Assembly: GCA_019636615.1 (NCBI GenBank)
Contig: JAHBXF010000001.1
Location: 124,001 to 188,000 of the forward strand
Source: Phycisphaeraceae bacterium
Lineage (GTDB): Bacteria > Planctomycetota > Phycisphaerae > Phycisphaerales > UBA1924
DNA length: 64,000 nucleotides
Direction of reading: 5' to 3'
Under the pieces are notes generated by a model that ran no database searches, was not told the origin of the DNA, and saw only the letters and a program-made list of their open reading frames with translations. The position numbers were made by a program, and so were the translations under genes. Shown here piece after piece: positions 45,460 to 53,688 of this stretch (within the stretch, counting starts at the first letter, position 1; each line of letters opens with the position of its first letter).

Positions 45460-47448
45460 ATGCAACGCGATACGCGGATCCAACTCATCGCGGTCTTCAC
45501 TCTCGTCACCTGTCTTCTCGGGTCGATCGGGCTGGCCACCACCCTCACCGGCCTGCAGGGGCGCGAGAAACTCGCCGCCACCGACCAGGCCGAGATGGGG
45601 CAGTCGAAAGAAGTCTCGATCGGCATCGCCATGGGTGCCTTCCGGGGCATCTTTGTCAACTTTCTCTGGATCCGCGCCAACGCGATGAAGGAAGCCGGCA
45701 AGTACTTCGACGCCATCGAACTCTCCCGCGCCATCACCCGCCTTCAACCCCGCTTCCCGCGGGTGTGGGTCTTCCACGCCTGGAACCTCTCGTACAACAT
45801 CTCGGTGATGACCCAGACCGCCGAGGAGCGCTGGGGCTGGATCAACGCCGGCATCCGCCTTCTGCGCGACCAGGGCATCCCCGCCAACCCCAACGACATG
45901 CTCCTGCACAAGGAACTGGGCTGGATCTTCCTGCACAAGATCGGCGGCTACAGCGACGATGCCAACGCCTACTACAAGCGCCGTCTCGCCAGCGAGTGGA
46001 CGATCCTGCTGGGCCCCCCGCCCATGCGCACCCGCGCTGACCGCGACCGCGACCACCGCATCGGCGTGATGTCCCAGTGGCTTCAAGACCTGGCCGACGC
46101 GCCCGATTCGCTCGAGGCCCTTTACGCCGCCAACCCCGCGGCCAAAGCCCTGGCCGAGCGCATCCAGGCCCTTGGCTACAAACTCGATTTCGACCTGCTG
46201 GGCCGGTACGAAACGCACCGCGCCGGCAACCGTTCAAACTTCCGCGAAGAGTACCTCGCCGCGCTGCGCCAGCGACGAACGAGCGAGAACGAACTCACGC
46301 CGATGGAGCGGTTCATCGCTCTGGTGGACGACCCCACCCTCGAGAGCGCGTGGCAACCGCTGCTCCTCACGCTGCGGCGGTCCATCCTGACCAACGAGTA
46401 CAAGATGGACATCTACCGCATGATCCGCTTCACCCAGAAGTTCGGGCCCATCGACTGGCGGCACCACGCCGCGCACGGCCTGTACTGGTCTGCCAAGGGC
46501 GTCGAAGACGGCCTTTCGCGCCTCACGCACGACAACCGCCGCGACTTCGACACGCTCAACACCGACCGCATCACCGTGCAGTCGGTGCAGGACCTCTTCC
46601 GCACGGGCGAACTCTACTTCGACTTCTTCTCGTTCATGATGGGCCGCTACGCGGCGTTCATCGGTGTGCCCGACGCCCACTTCGTACGTACCTACGGCGA
46701 GATCATCGAGGGCGGCGAGGTGCGTGCCCGCTCCTGGGCCGACCAGCTCGACAACCGTGGTTTCACGCCCCTCTCGGGCGGCTACGAAAACTTCCTGCGC
46801 GACGCCATCTGCTTCTTCTACCGGCGCGCCGACTACCGCGAAGCAAACTACTGGTACGACAAACTCCGCAACTTCGGCGGCCTGAACCTCAACAACCCAT
46901 TCCGGCGCGAGGAGATGTCCGCGCCCCTCGACGAGTTTGTGCGCCGTGAACTCAACGACCGCGCAACCTCGCCCAACGTGGCCCAGTCGCAGGTCAACGG
47001 CGCGCTCATCGCCGCCTACACCAGCGGCCTGCTCTCGGGCGATCAGGAACTCTTCCAGAGCAACTTCGAGTACGCCAAGCAGGCCCACCTCTACTTCATG
47101 CAGGAGCAGCGCAAGAGCGTTGTCGCCAGCCGCACCTACGTGCGCATGGACCAACTCGAGCCCGACTTTCGTGTGCAGGCGGGCATGGTCCTGGTCGACA
47201 TCCTGCGAACCATGGACCTCGACGACGCCGAGCGCATCTACGACCGCGCCCCGCCCGACCTCAAGCGCTTCGCCTTCGACGAACTCCGCGCCACCTATCA
47301 GGAAGATGTCGACCGGCGCGCCGGGCGCGGCGGCCGCACCTTCGCCCAGATCTTCCCCGAGCCCGAGGGCATGCGAACCTTCCGGGAATCCATGAGACGC
47401 TACCTCGACGCACGCAACGCGGGCGGCATGGATGTTGAACTCCGCTGA
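45460..47448 (+). CDS. Planctomycete-type anchored protein of unknown function
   Basis: 662 residues from ATG 45460; the frame is open back to 45181, but those residues look like untranslated leader. An N-terminal hydrophobic segment (about residues 6-28, IQLIAVFTLVTCLLGSIGLA) suggests a membrane anchor, with the bulk outside. The rest is helical, TPR-like, with characteristic lines ITRLQPRFPRVWVFHAWNLS near residue 90 and AEERWGWINAGIRLLRDQGI near 115. Similar hypothetical proteins are known to me from planctomycete genomes, without assigned function. Followed 22 nt later by queD. Confidence 0.75.
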   Translation: MQRDTRIQLIAVFTLVTCLLGSIGLATTLTGLQGREKLAATDQAEMGQSKEVSIGIAMGAFRGIFVNFLWIRANAMKEAGKYFDAIELSRAITRLQPRFPRVWVFHAWNLSYNISVMTQTAEERWGWINAGIRLLRDQGIPANPNDMLLHKELGWIFLHKIGGYSDDANAYYKRRLASEWTILLGPPPMRTRADRDRDHRIGVMSQWLQDLADAPDSLEALYAANPAAKALAERIQALGYKLDFDLLGRYETHRAGNRSNFREEYLAALRQRRTSENELTPMERFIALVDDPTLESAWQPLLLTLRRSILTNEYKMDIYRMIRFTQKFGPIDWRHHAAHGLYWSAKGVEDGLSRLTHDNRRDFDTLNTDRITVQSVQDLFRTGELYFDFFSFMMGRYAAFIGVPDAHFVRTYGEIIEGGEVRARSWADQLDNRGFTPLSGGYENFLRDAICFFYRRADYREANYWYDKLRNFGGLNLNNPFRREEMSAPLDEFVRRELNDRATSPNVAQSQVNGALIAAYTSGLLSGDQELFQSNFEYAKQAHLYFMQEQRKSVVASRTYVRMDQLEPDFRVQAGMVLVDILRTMDLDDAERIYDRAPPDLKRFAFDELRATYQEDVDRRAGRGGRTFAQIFPEPEGMRTFRESMRRYLDARNAGGMDVELR

Positions 47449-47470
47449 TCCGCTTTCACCGCCCCCCGCC

Positions 47471-47836
47471 ATGCACGAGATCTTCCGAGAGTTCCGCTTT
47501 GAGTCAGCGCACTTTCTGCCCGGCGTGCCCGAGGGGCACAAGTGCAAACGCGTGCACGGCCACTCCTACCGCGTGACTGTGCACGTGCGCGGGCCGCTGC
47601 AACCGGGCACAAACTGGGTGATGGACTTCGGCGACCTCAAAGACGCCGTCAGCCCCCTCGTGGCCGAAGTTGACCACAGGCTGCTCAACGACATCGAGGG
47701 CCTTGAAAACCCCACCGCCGAGGCGCTCGCGCAGTGGTTCTGGCGGCGGCTCGCCCCCACGCTGCCGGGTCTCTGCCAGATCGTCGTGAAAGAAACCGCC
47801 CACGCCGGCTGCATCTACCGCGGCCCGGGCGGCTGA
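47471..47836 (+). CDS. queD: 6-carboxytetrahydropterin synthase QueD-like (PTPS family)
   Basis: 121 residues from ATG 47471 (a longer frame begins at 47432 inside the previous gene). Zinc ligands: His in FESAHFLPG, then HGHSY (about residues 27-31). The Cys of GHKCKR next to it is the catalytic Cys. Substrate-site Glu in VKETAHAG. QueD makes 6-carboxy-tetrahydropterin for queuosine. Its 3' end overlaps convergent miaA by 22 nt. Confidence 0.9.
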   Translation: MHEIFREFRFESAHFLPGVPEGHKCKRVHGHSYRVTVHVRGPLQPGTNWVMDFGDLKDAVSPLVAEVDHRLLNDIEGLENPTAEALAQWFWRRLAPTLPGLCQIVVKETAHAGCIYRGPGG

Positions 47837-48756
47837 CCCTCAACCGCGCGAAGCACCATGCCCGCCCAGTCATCGCTGGCTGTCGTTCCCGCGTCGATCC
47901 ACACCGAACCCGCCGTGACACGAAGCCTGCGGGCCCAGGTGCGCTGGTTTTTGGCGAAGCGGCGCGTTTCAATCTTGATCTGCTCAACGGCTTCTTCCAG
48001 CGTGCACCGCCCCTCGAAGTGCGCCACCAACTGTTTATAGCCCAATGCTTCTCTGGCCTGCGGGCCCAGCCGGCCTCCGGCGTGCAGCGCGCGGGCCTCT
48101 TCAACAAGCCCCTGCGCGATCATGCTCTTCACGCGGGCGTTGATCCTCGGGTTGATGAGTTCGGTGGGCCACGAGATGCCCACGAGCAGCCGGTCTTGAC
48201 GCACGGCGCCCGTGTCCCACTGCTCACGCAGTTCGCTCACCGGCCTGCCCGTCAGGCGGTATACCTCGATGGCGCGCACCGTGCGCCGCGTGTCGTTGGC
48301 GTGCAGCCGCGCCGCCGTTGCAGGGTCAATACGCTCCAGTTCGGCACGCAGGACGCCCGCCGGCAGCGCGTGCAGTTGCTCGCGCAGCGCGGCATCGGCG
48401 CCCGGCCCCTCGAAGAGCCCGTCGAGAAGCGCCTTGACATACAGGTGTGTGCCCCCCACCACAACCGGCAGCCGCCCTCGCGCACGGATGTCGGCGATGG
48501 TCTCCTCGGCGAGTCGCAGCCACTGGCTCACACTGAACGCGTCTGTCGGCTCGGCGATGTCGATGAGATGGTGCCGCACGCCGCGCCGCTCCTCCGCAGT
48601 GGGCTTGGCCGAACCTACGTCAAGCCCGCGGTAGATCAGGATTGAATCGGCCGACACCACCTCTCCGCCGGCGCGCAGCGCCACCTCGACCGCCAGCGCG
48701 GTCTTGCCCCCGGCCGTCGGGCCGATGATGATCGGGAATGGTCGCTCGTGGCCCAC
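47815..48756 (-). CDS. miaA: tRNA dimethylallyltransferase
   Basis: 313 residues from ATG 48756. P-loop IIGPTAGGKTALAVEVALR at about residues 10-28, then VVSADSILIYRGLDVGSAKP, and the DID-type segment HLIDIAEPTDAFSVSQW. It transfers dimethylallyl to A37 of tRNAs reading UNN codons, which includes the tRNA-Leu(TAA) in this window. Standard length. Convergent with queD, with a 22-nt overlap. Confidence 0.96.
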   Translation of the reverse strand: MGHERPFPIIIGPTAGGKTALAVEVALRAGGEVVSADSILIYRGLDVGSAKPTAEERRGVRHHLIDIAEPTDAFSVSQWLRLAEETIADIRARGRLPVVVGGTHLYVKALLDGLFEGPGADAALREQLHALPAGVLRAELERIDPATAARLHANDTRRTVRAIEVYRLTGRPVSELREQWDTGAVRQDRLLVGISWPTELINPRINARVKSMIAQGLVEEARALHAGGRLGPQAREALGYKQLVAHFEGRCTLEEAVEQIKIETRRFAKNQRTWARRLRVTAGSVWIDAGTTASDDWAGMVLRAVEGQPPGPR

Positions 48757-48780
48757 TGCACGGGAGTGTACATCGGCCGC

Positions 48781-49668
48781 TCAATCAGCGTGCGGCTTGC
48801 TCGCCGTGGCGCGCGCCGTGCGCGTTGGCTCATCCGCGGGGGGTTGCCCGCTCACGCCCGCGGCCTCTTCGCAGCCTTCGGGCGTTGGCCACGCGGCCGG
48901 GTCCTGCCTGTAGAACGACGCCAACTGGGCGTACACCTGCGGATGACGCGCTCGCAGGGTGCGCGGCCGTTCGAAGAAGAACTCTGTGAGCACCGCGAAG
49001 AACTCGCCGGGGTTGGTGGCCGCGTAGGGATTGATCCAGGCCGGGTCGCCCTGCGCGAGGGTTTGATGAAGCGAACGGAACTGCTCGCCCAGCACGCGCG
49101 CCCACGCGATGTAATGAGAGCGTTCGCCGAGCATGGGCGCGCCGTTCACCGCGCCGTCTTCGCTGTCGAGTTGGTGGGCAAACTCGTGAAAGACCACGTT
49201 GCTTCCGTCGCAGGGGCACGCCGCGCCGCGGCGCACATCGCGCCACGAGAGAACAATCGGCCCGCCGCCGGCCGGCGAGTAGAGGCCGCTCCACGATTGA
49301 CCGGCGTGCGGCATCGCCGCCTCGGTGATGATCCCCCCCGGGCCGGTGCGCACGCTGGTGGCGACGAACGACTCGGGATACACCAGAATGCTTGTCAGCG
49401 TCGGGTAGATATCGGTCTGGCGGCGCAGCAGAAGAACACAGGCCTGCGCGGCGACGGTGACGCGGATCTCGTCGGTGATTTCAAGCCCGCCGCACCCTTC
49501 GAAACGCTTCTCGCTCAGGAAAATCTGGATGAGCCGGCGCAGTTCCTCCCGGTCGGTGTGGGGCAGGCGTGCGTACATGGGCAGCCGGTCGAGCACGGCC
49601 TGCCATTGCGGCGGGAAGGGGCTCGATGAAACCCTGGCTCTGCGCTTGCGCTTGAAGTAGTCGAACAT
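48781..49668 (-). CDS. mtfA: MtfA-type zinc-dependent peptidase
   Basis: 295 residues from ATG 49668. Zinc motif HEFAHQLD near residue 162 (HExxH), then a Glu in the NPGEFFAVLTEFFFERPRTL region (about residues 215-235) as the likely third ligand. In E. coli MtfA is an aminopeptidase that regulates PtsG through Mlc; that circuit is not in this window. N-terminus MFDYFKRKRR is basic, without a signal. Ends 24 nt from miaA on the same strand. Confidence 0.88.
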   Translation of the reverse strand: MFDYFKRKRRARVSSSPFPPQWQAVLDRLPMYARLPHTDREELRRLIQIFLSEKRFEGCGGLEITDEIRVTVAAQACVLLLRRQTDIYPTLTSILVYPESFVATSVRTGPGGIITEAAMPHAGQSWSGLYSPAGGGPIVLSWRDVRRGAACPCDGSNVVFHEFAHQLDSEDGAVNGAPMLGERSHYIAWARVLGEQFRSLHQTLAQGDPAWINPYAATNPGEFFAVLTEFFFERPRTLRARHPQVYAQLASFYRQDPAAWPTPEGCEEAAGVSGQPPADEPTRTARATASKPHAD

Positions 49669-49861
49669 CTGCGATCTTCCCGGCCCTTGGGGCCGTTGGG
49701 GCATGGCGGGGGATCAGGGTGCCCGCCATCCATAGAGTGCTCGGGGCCAAAGGTGCAACCCGCGTGCCAGACCCGGCGGGTTGGTGTGTGTGCGGGGTAG
49801 GTAGATGGCTGGTCAGCCCGGGCACAATGTGTGGAGCGATGGGTTTCCCTACGATTGACCT

Positions 49862-51499
49862 GTGGCAGACACACACACACAAGACGGCATGGTGCGAACG
49901 GTTTCTCTGGTGAGTCTGGGGTGCCCCAAAAACCTCGTGGATTCCGAGAAGATGCTGGGCCTGCTCGCCGAGCGCGGGCTGGCGCCGATCTCGCACGATA
50001 CCGAGGCCAGCGGCTTCGGAGGCGCAGACGCCGTGGTGGTGAACACGTGCGGGTTCCTCGAAGCGTCGAAAGAGGAATCCCTGCAGGTGATCCACGAGGC
50101 CATCGCGGCGAAAGAACGAGGCGAGGTCAAGCGGGTGATCGTCGCCGGGTGTCTGGTGCAGCGTCACAGGGCGAAGATGCTCGAGTGGGCGCCCGGCATC
50201 GACGCGATGGTCGGGGTCTTCGACCGTGACAAGATCGTGGAGGCGGTGCAGGGCGCACCGGTGGCGCGAGCGACGCTCGCTGAAGCCTCGGACGGCCCGT
50301 CCTACTGGATCGCGGGCAACGCGCTGCAGGCCGCGAAAGCGCGCGGCATGACCACCGCGGGCCTGACCGTCAACGGCAAAGACGGCAAGGGCATCGGATA
50401 CTTCGAAGACGACTCGGCACGCATGCGGCTCACACCGCGACACTACGCCTATCTGCGCGTGAGCGAGGGGTGCAACCAGAACTGCGCGTTCTGCACCATC
50501 CCGAGCATCCGCGGCAAGATGCGCAGCAAGCCGCTGGAGCGGATCGTGTCTGAGGCCAGGGAGTTGCTGGCCGACGGCGCGTTCGAACTGCTCCTGATCG
50601 GGCAGGACACAACCAGTTACGGCGACGATATCGGCTTCGGCCTCAACTACGACGGGAAATGGGGCGGAGGTCTGCCAGCCCTGCTGCGTGCGCTCTCCGA
50701 CACGGTGCAGAAAGAGGCGGGCAAGGGATGGGTGCGCCTCATGTACGCCTACCCCACCAACTTTTCAGCGCCGATCGTGGATGCCTTCGCCGAGTTGACC
50801 GAGAAGGGGCACCTGGCCAGATACCTTGATATCCCGCTGCAGCACGCGAGCGACAGGGTGCTCACCGCGATGCGCCGCAACGTCACGCGGGCGCAGCAGG
50901 AGTCATTGATGAACACGCTGCGCGAACGCATCCCGGGCATGGCGATCCGCACGACGTTCATCTCGGGCTTCCCCGGCGAGACAGAGCAGGATCACCAGGA
51001 ACTGCTGGATTTCGTTGACGAGATGCAGTTTGATGCCCTGGGCGTCTTTGAGTATTCGCAGGAGCCCGGCACCGTGGCCGGAACCATGGAGCAAGACCCC
51101 GCCCTGGCGGTGCCCCCAGAGGTCAAGGCACGCCGCCGCAACGAGGTGATGGAACTGCAGCAGAAGATCGCCTTCGAGCAGGCGGCGTATATCGCCGAGC
51201 AGTTCGACGAGAAAAGCCCCACGACATCCGGCGTTCACTTCGACGTCTTGATCGACGAAGCGATGCGCACCCGCGGGCGCGTGACCACCGGCGTGACCGA
51301 GACCGCAACCCGGCTTCACCGTGGAAGGGCCTATTTCCAAGCCCCTCAGATCGACTCGGTCACCTATGTCCAGAGCCGCGAAGGTCTCTCCCCGGGCGAA
51401 CTCGTGCGCTGCGCCGTGGTGGCCAGCGACGGGTACGACCTCATCGCGCGGCCGGTGAGCGAACTGGAACGCAAAGTGGGCCTCAAAGTGATGCGGTAA
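49862..51499 (+). CDS. rimO: Ribosomal protein S12 methylthiotransferase RimO
   Basis: 545 residues from GTG 49862; ATG 49889 (MVRTVSLVSLGCPKN) is the alternative. The N-terminal [4Fe-4S] domain has VSLGCPKNLVDSEKM; the radical-SAM motif is CNQNCAFC (about residue 205), preceded by RLTPRHYAYLRVSEG. A TRAM domain closes the protein. It is about 100 residues longer than E. coli RimO (441); much of this is an insert before the radical SAM domain (residues about 140-195). It methylthiolates Asp89 (E. coli numbering) of S12. Confidence 0.93.
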   Translation: MADTHTQDGMVRTVSLVSLGCPKNLVDSEKMLGLLAERGLAPISHDTEASGFGGADAVVVNTCGFLEASKEESLQVIHEAIAAKERGEVKRVIVAGCLVQRHRAKMLEWAPGIDAMVGVFDRDKIVEAVQGAPVARATLAEASDGPSYWIAGNALQAAKARGMTTAGLTVNGKDGKGIGYFEDDSARMRLTPRHYAYLRVSEGCNQNCAFCTIPSIRGKMRSKPLERIVSEARELLADGAFELLLIGQDTTSYGDDIGFGLNYDGKWGGGLPALLRALSDTVQKEAGKGWVRLMYAYPTNFSAPIVDAFAELTEKGHLARYLDIPLQHASDRVLTAMRRNVTRAQQESLMNTLRERIPGMAIRTTFISGFPGETEQDHQELLDFVDEMQFDALGVFEYSQEPGTVAGTMEQDPALAVPPEVKARRRNEVMELQQKIAFEQAAYIAEQFDEKSPTTSGVHFDVLIDEAMRTRGRVTTGVTETATRLHRGRAYFQAPQIDSVTYVQSREGLSPGELVRCAVVASDGYDLIARPVSELERKVGLKVMR

Positions 51500-51549
51500 A
51501 AGCGCACACTCCCGCACACTCGCCCGCCGACGCATCGTGCCAAGACCCC

Positions 51550-52371
51550 TCAGCCCCCGCGGCACGCGGCGCACGGCGGCTGGCCCGCGTCGTACCGGTC
51601 CCGGTGACGCAGCCAATACTGCCCTTCCTCGTTCCGCCCTTTCGGGGTTCGGTCGAGCCACTGGTACATGCTCCACATGGCATCAAGGCCGCGCGAGTAG
51701 GCCGAATAGGTGTGGTACACCACGCCGCCGTCGAGCAGGAAGGCGCTCATGCCCGGGCGCTCTCGCGTGAACGTGGCCATGTCGGTGCCGACCTGATCTG
51801 TGATGCCCCCCGGCCCGCGCGATTCAGGGTTGTTGTCCGGCATCGCGTCTGGGTGTGCGGCGGGCGGCGTGAGGGCCGGCTCGCGCCGGTAGTTGTATTC
51901 GATGCCCGCCCGCTGCTGCTCCGGGCTGAATGACGCACCAAAGTCGTAGTTGAAGTCGCCGGCGAAAGATGAAGCCCACGGGAACGCCCACCCCATGCGC
52001 CGCTTGAAGGCCCGCAGCATATCGAGAGGGGCCCGCGAGACAGCCCACAGCATCACATCGTGATTCGCCAAGTGCGTCGCGACGCCGTCGAACCCGTCGG
52101 CAATGCACGAGCACGAGGGGCAGGGCGCCCGGTACTCTGGCCCGAACATGAGGTGATATACCAGCAGTTGCGTTCGCCCCCGGAAAAGGCCGGCCAGGTC
52201 GCACACGCCCGTGTCTGTCTCGAAGCGGTAGGCCTTCTCGATGCGCACCCACGGCAGCCCGCGGCGCAGGCGTGCCAGTTCATCGGCGCGGCGGGTGTGC
52301 TCTTTCTCGGCTTCGAGCAGTTTGATGCGGGCCGCTTTCCACTCTTCACGACTCACGACCGGGTGTTGCAT
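51550..52371 (-). CDS. DUF899-family thioredoxin-like protein
   Basis: 273 residues from ATG 52371 (MQHPVVSREEWKAARIKLLE); the longer upstream frame is not used. Reads as a DUF899 protein: FRGRTQLLVYHLMFGPEY (about residue 62), PCPSCSCIADGFDGV with its CxxCxC segment (about 80), a strand/helix pattern like thioredoxin-fold proteins, and a Cys pair near the C-terminus. Function is undefined. Its 5' end overlaps the small membrane protein's 3' end by 19 nt, so it is in the ArsR-controlled operon. Confidence 0.85.
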   Translation of the reverse strand: MQHPVVSREEWKAARIKLLEAEKEHTRRADELARLRRGLPWVRIEKAYRFETDTGVCDLAGLFRGRTQLLVYHLMFGPEYRAPCPSCSCIADGFDGVATHLANHDVMLWAVSRAPLDMLRAFKRRMGWAFPWASSFAGDFNYDFGASFSPEQQRAGIEYNYRREPALTPPAAHPDAMPDNNPESRGPGGITDQVGTDMATFTRERPGMSAFLLDGGVVYHTYSAYSRGLDAMWSMYQWLDRTPKGRNEEGQYWLRHRDRYDAGQPPCAACRGG

Positions 52372-52694
52372 GACGAGAACTCCGATTGGCCGCCGCCGCG
52401 GGGTTGCAAGCGACGAACGCGGGACATGATGAGGTACACAAGCAACGCCACCGAGAAAGCGATGATCGCCCATCGGGCATACGACGCGGCGGTGAAGGAG
52501 AGGCTCAACCCGGTGAAGAGCGCGGCGTAGGCCGCGACACACCCAGGGCATTTGGGAACCAGGGCCAGCGCGGCGGCCGGCAGCCCCCACGCGAGCGACT
52601 CGTGCCCCACTCGCCACGCGGCAGAGAACGCGCGAGAGATGGTGCGAGGCCGAGAGGGCGTCGGCGTCGCTCCCGGCGAGCAGCAGGTGTTCAC
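52353..52694 (-). CDS. Small membrane protein with CPGC motif
   Basis: 113 residues from GTG 52694, which overlaps the SRPBCC stop (GTGA). Two or three hydrophobic spans (about residues 33-60 and 68-98). A Cys pair lies between or at their edge in LVPKCPGCVAAYAALFTGLS (about residue 50), reminiscent of small metal- or redox-linked membrane proteins, but I do not know a matching family. Confidence 0.65.
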   Translation of the reverse strand: MNTCCSPGATPTPSRPRTISRAFSAAWRVGHESLAWGLPAAALALVPKCPGCVAAYAALFTGLSLSFTAASYARWAIIAFSVALLVYLIMSRVRRLQPRGGGQSEFSSCNTRS

Positions 52695-53170
52695 ACTCGC
52701 GCCCCGGCGGCCTTTGATTCTGCGATCTCTTTCACCCGTGCAAGCCCATGGCCCCACCCCTCGGGCATGCCGTCGCGGTGCTCCTGCGGGATGGTTCCCA
52801 TGGCTCGGTGCACCAGGCACAGCCGAGTGCCCGAACCCTCGGGCTTGAGGCGGTATTGAACGTGGTTGACCGAGGCGAACGACATCATCATCGGGCCGTA
52901 CAACTCGAGCAGCATCGGCGCCTTGATTACCTGAACGTGCGCCCAGAGGTGGCCGTACGGGTGGCCACCCGTTTCACCCAGGTCACGGAACCAGCGCCCC
53001 CCAACCCAAGGCTCGATCTTCATCGGGAAGGGCGTCCCATCCGGCAGCACGCTGCCCGGGCCGAGTTCCTCGAGCAAGGCCTCGAAGGCGATGTGCGGGG
53101 GCGCATCGATGAGGATGTCTTTGCAGATTTCGATGGCCTGGATCGACTCTGTATCGTGGACGGTAGACAC
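52691..53170 (-). CDS. SRPBCC/AHSA1-type protein
   Basis: 159 residues from GTG 53170 with AAGGAG 6 nt upstream; the longer frame is arsR's in another phase. Typical strands: IEICKDILIDAPPHIAFEAL near the start, PMKIEPWVGGRWFRDL (about residue 48). SRPBCC proteins bind hydrophobic ligands or modify chaperone activity. Paired with an ArsR regulator, as is common. 14 nt after arsR and overlapping the next gene. Confidence 0.85.
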   Translation of the reverse strand: MSTVHDTESIQAIEICKDILIDAPPHIAFEALLEELGPGSVLPDGTPFPMKIEPWVGGRWFRDLGETGGHPYGHLWAHVQVIKAPMLLELYGPMMMSFASVNHVQYRLKPEGSGTRLCLVHRAMGTIPQEHRDGMPEGWGHGLARVKEIAESKAAGARV

Positions 53171-53184
53171 ACGGGGCTCCTTCT

Positions 53185-53547
53185 TCAGGTTGTTCGGTGT
53201 GGACGGGACGCGGCATCGCGCTGCATTCTCTCGGCACGCTGCTTGATGCGGTCGAGTTGGTGCGTCCACATCTGTTCGTACTGCTTCAGCCAGTCGTACA
53301 TCGCTTTGAGTTCTTCCGGGCAGAGCCGATAGACGCGGTGCTGCCCCGCACGCTCCACCGAAACCAAACCCACTTCGCGCAGCACCCCAAGGTGCTTCGA
53401 CACGGTCGGCTGCGGGAGCCCGAGCGCGGCGACGATCGCCCCGACGCCCAGCGCCCCGCCCGCGCGGGCAAGCGCATCGATGATCATCCGTCGCTTGGGT
53501 TCCGCCACAGCATTGAAAGCATCGGTCGTGGTCGCGGCGCGGGGCAT
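53185..53547 (-). CDS. ArsR-family transcriptional regulator
   Basis: 120 residues from ATG 53547. Winged HTH is clear: FNAVAEPKRRMIIDALARAG then LGLPQPTVSKHLGVLREVGL and the wing AGQHRVYRLCPEEL. No Cys metal-site pair in the recognition helix, so it is more likely to respond to something other than arsenite. Heads a four-gene operon (ArsR, SRPBCC, membrane protein, DUF899). Likely operator at 53555-53576 just upstream. Confidence 0.9.
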   Translation of the reverse strand: MPRAATTTDAFNAVAEPKRRMIIDALARAGGALGVGAIVAALGLPQPTVSKHLGVLREVGLVSVERAGQHRVYRLCPEELKAMYDWLKQYEQMWTHQLDRIKQRAERMQRDAASRPHRTT

Positions 53548-53554
53548 GAGCGAT

Positions 53555-53576
53555 CATATGCCTTTATGGGAATATG
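53555..53576. promoter_or_regulatory. Probable ArsR operator
   Basis: Dyad CATAT-n12-ATATG; with the inner CC/GG pairs this is an imperfect 22-bp palindrome. It starts 8 nt upstream of the arsR ATG, suiting autorepression. Confidence 0.5.
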
Positions 53577-53688
53577 TCAAACGCCGGATCGGGAAATCTG
53601 CACGGGTTCTCTGACAGGAGTGCACGATCCAAAGAAGCCGCCGAAGGCTGCACCCGCACTCGGGCCGTGGTGTATCCTCTGCCTCTGC

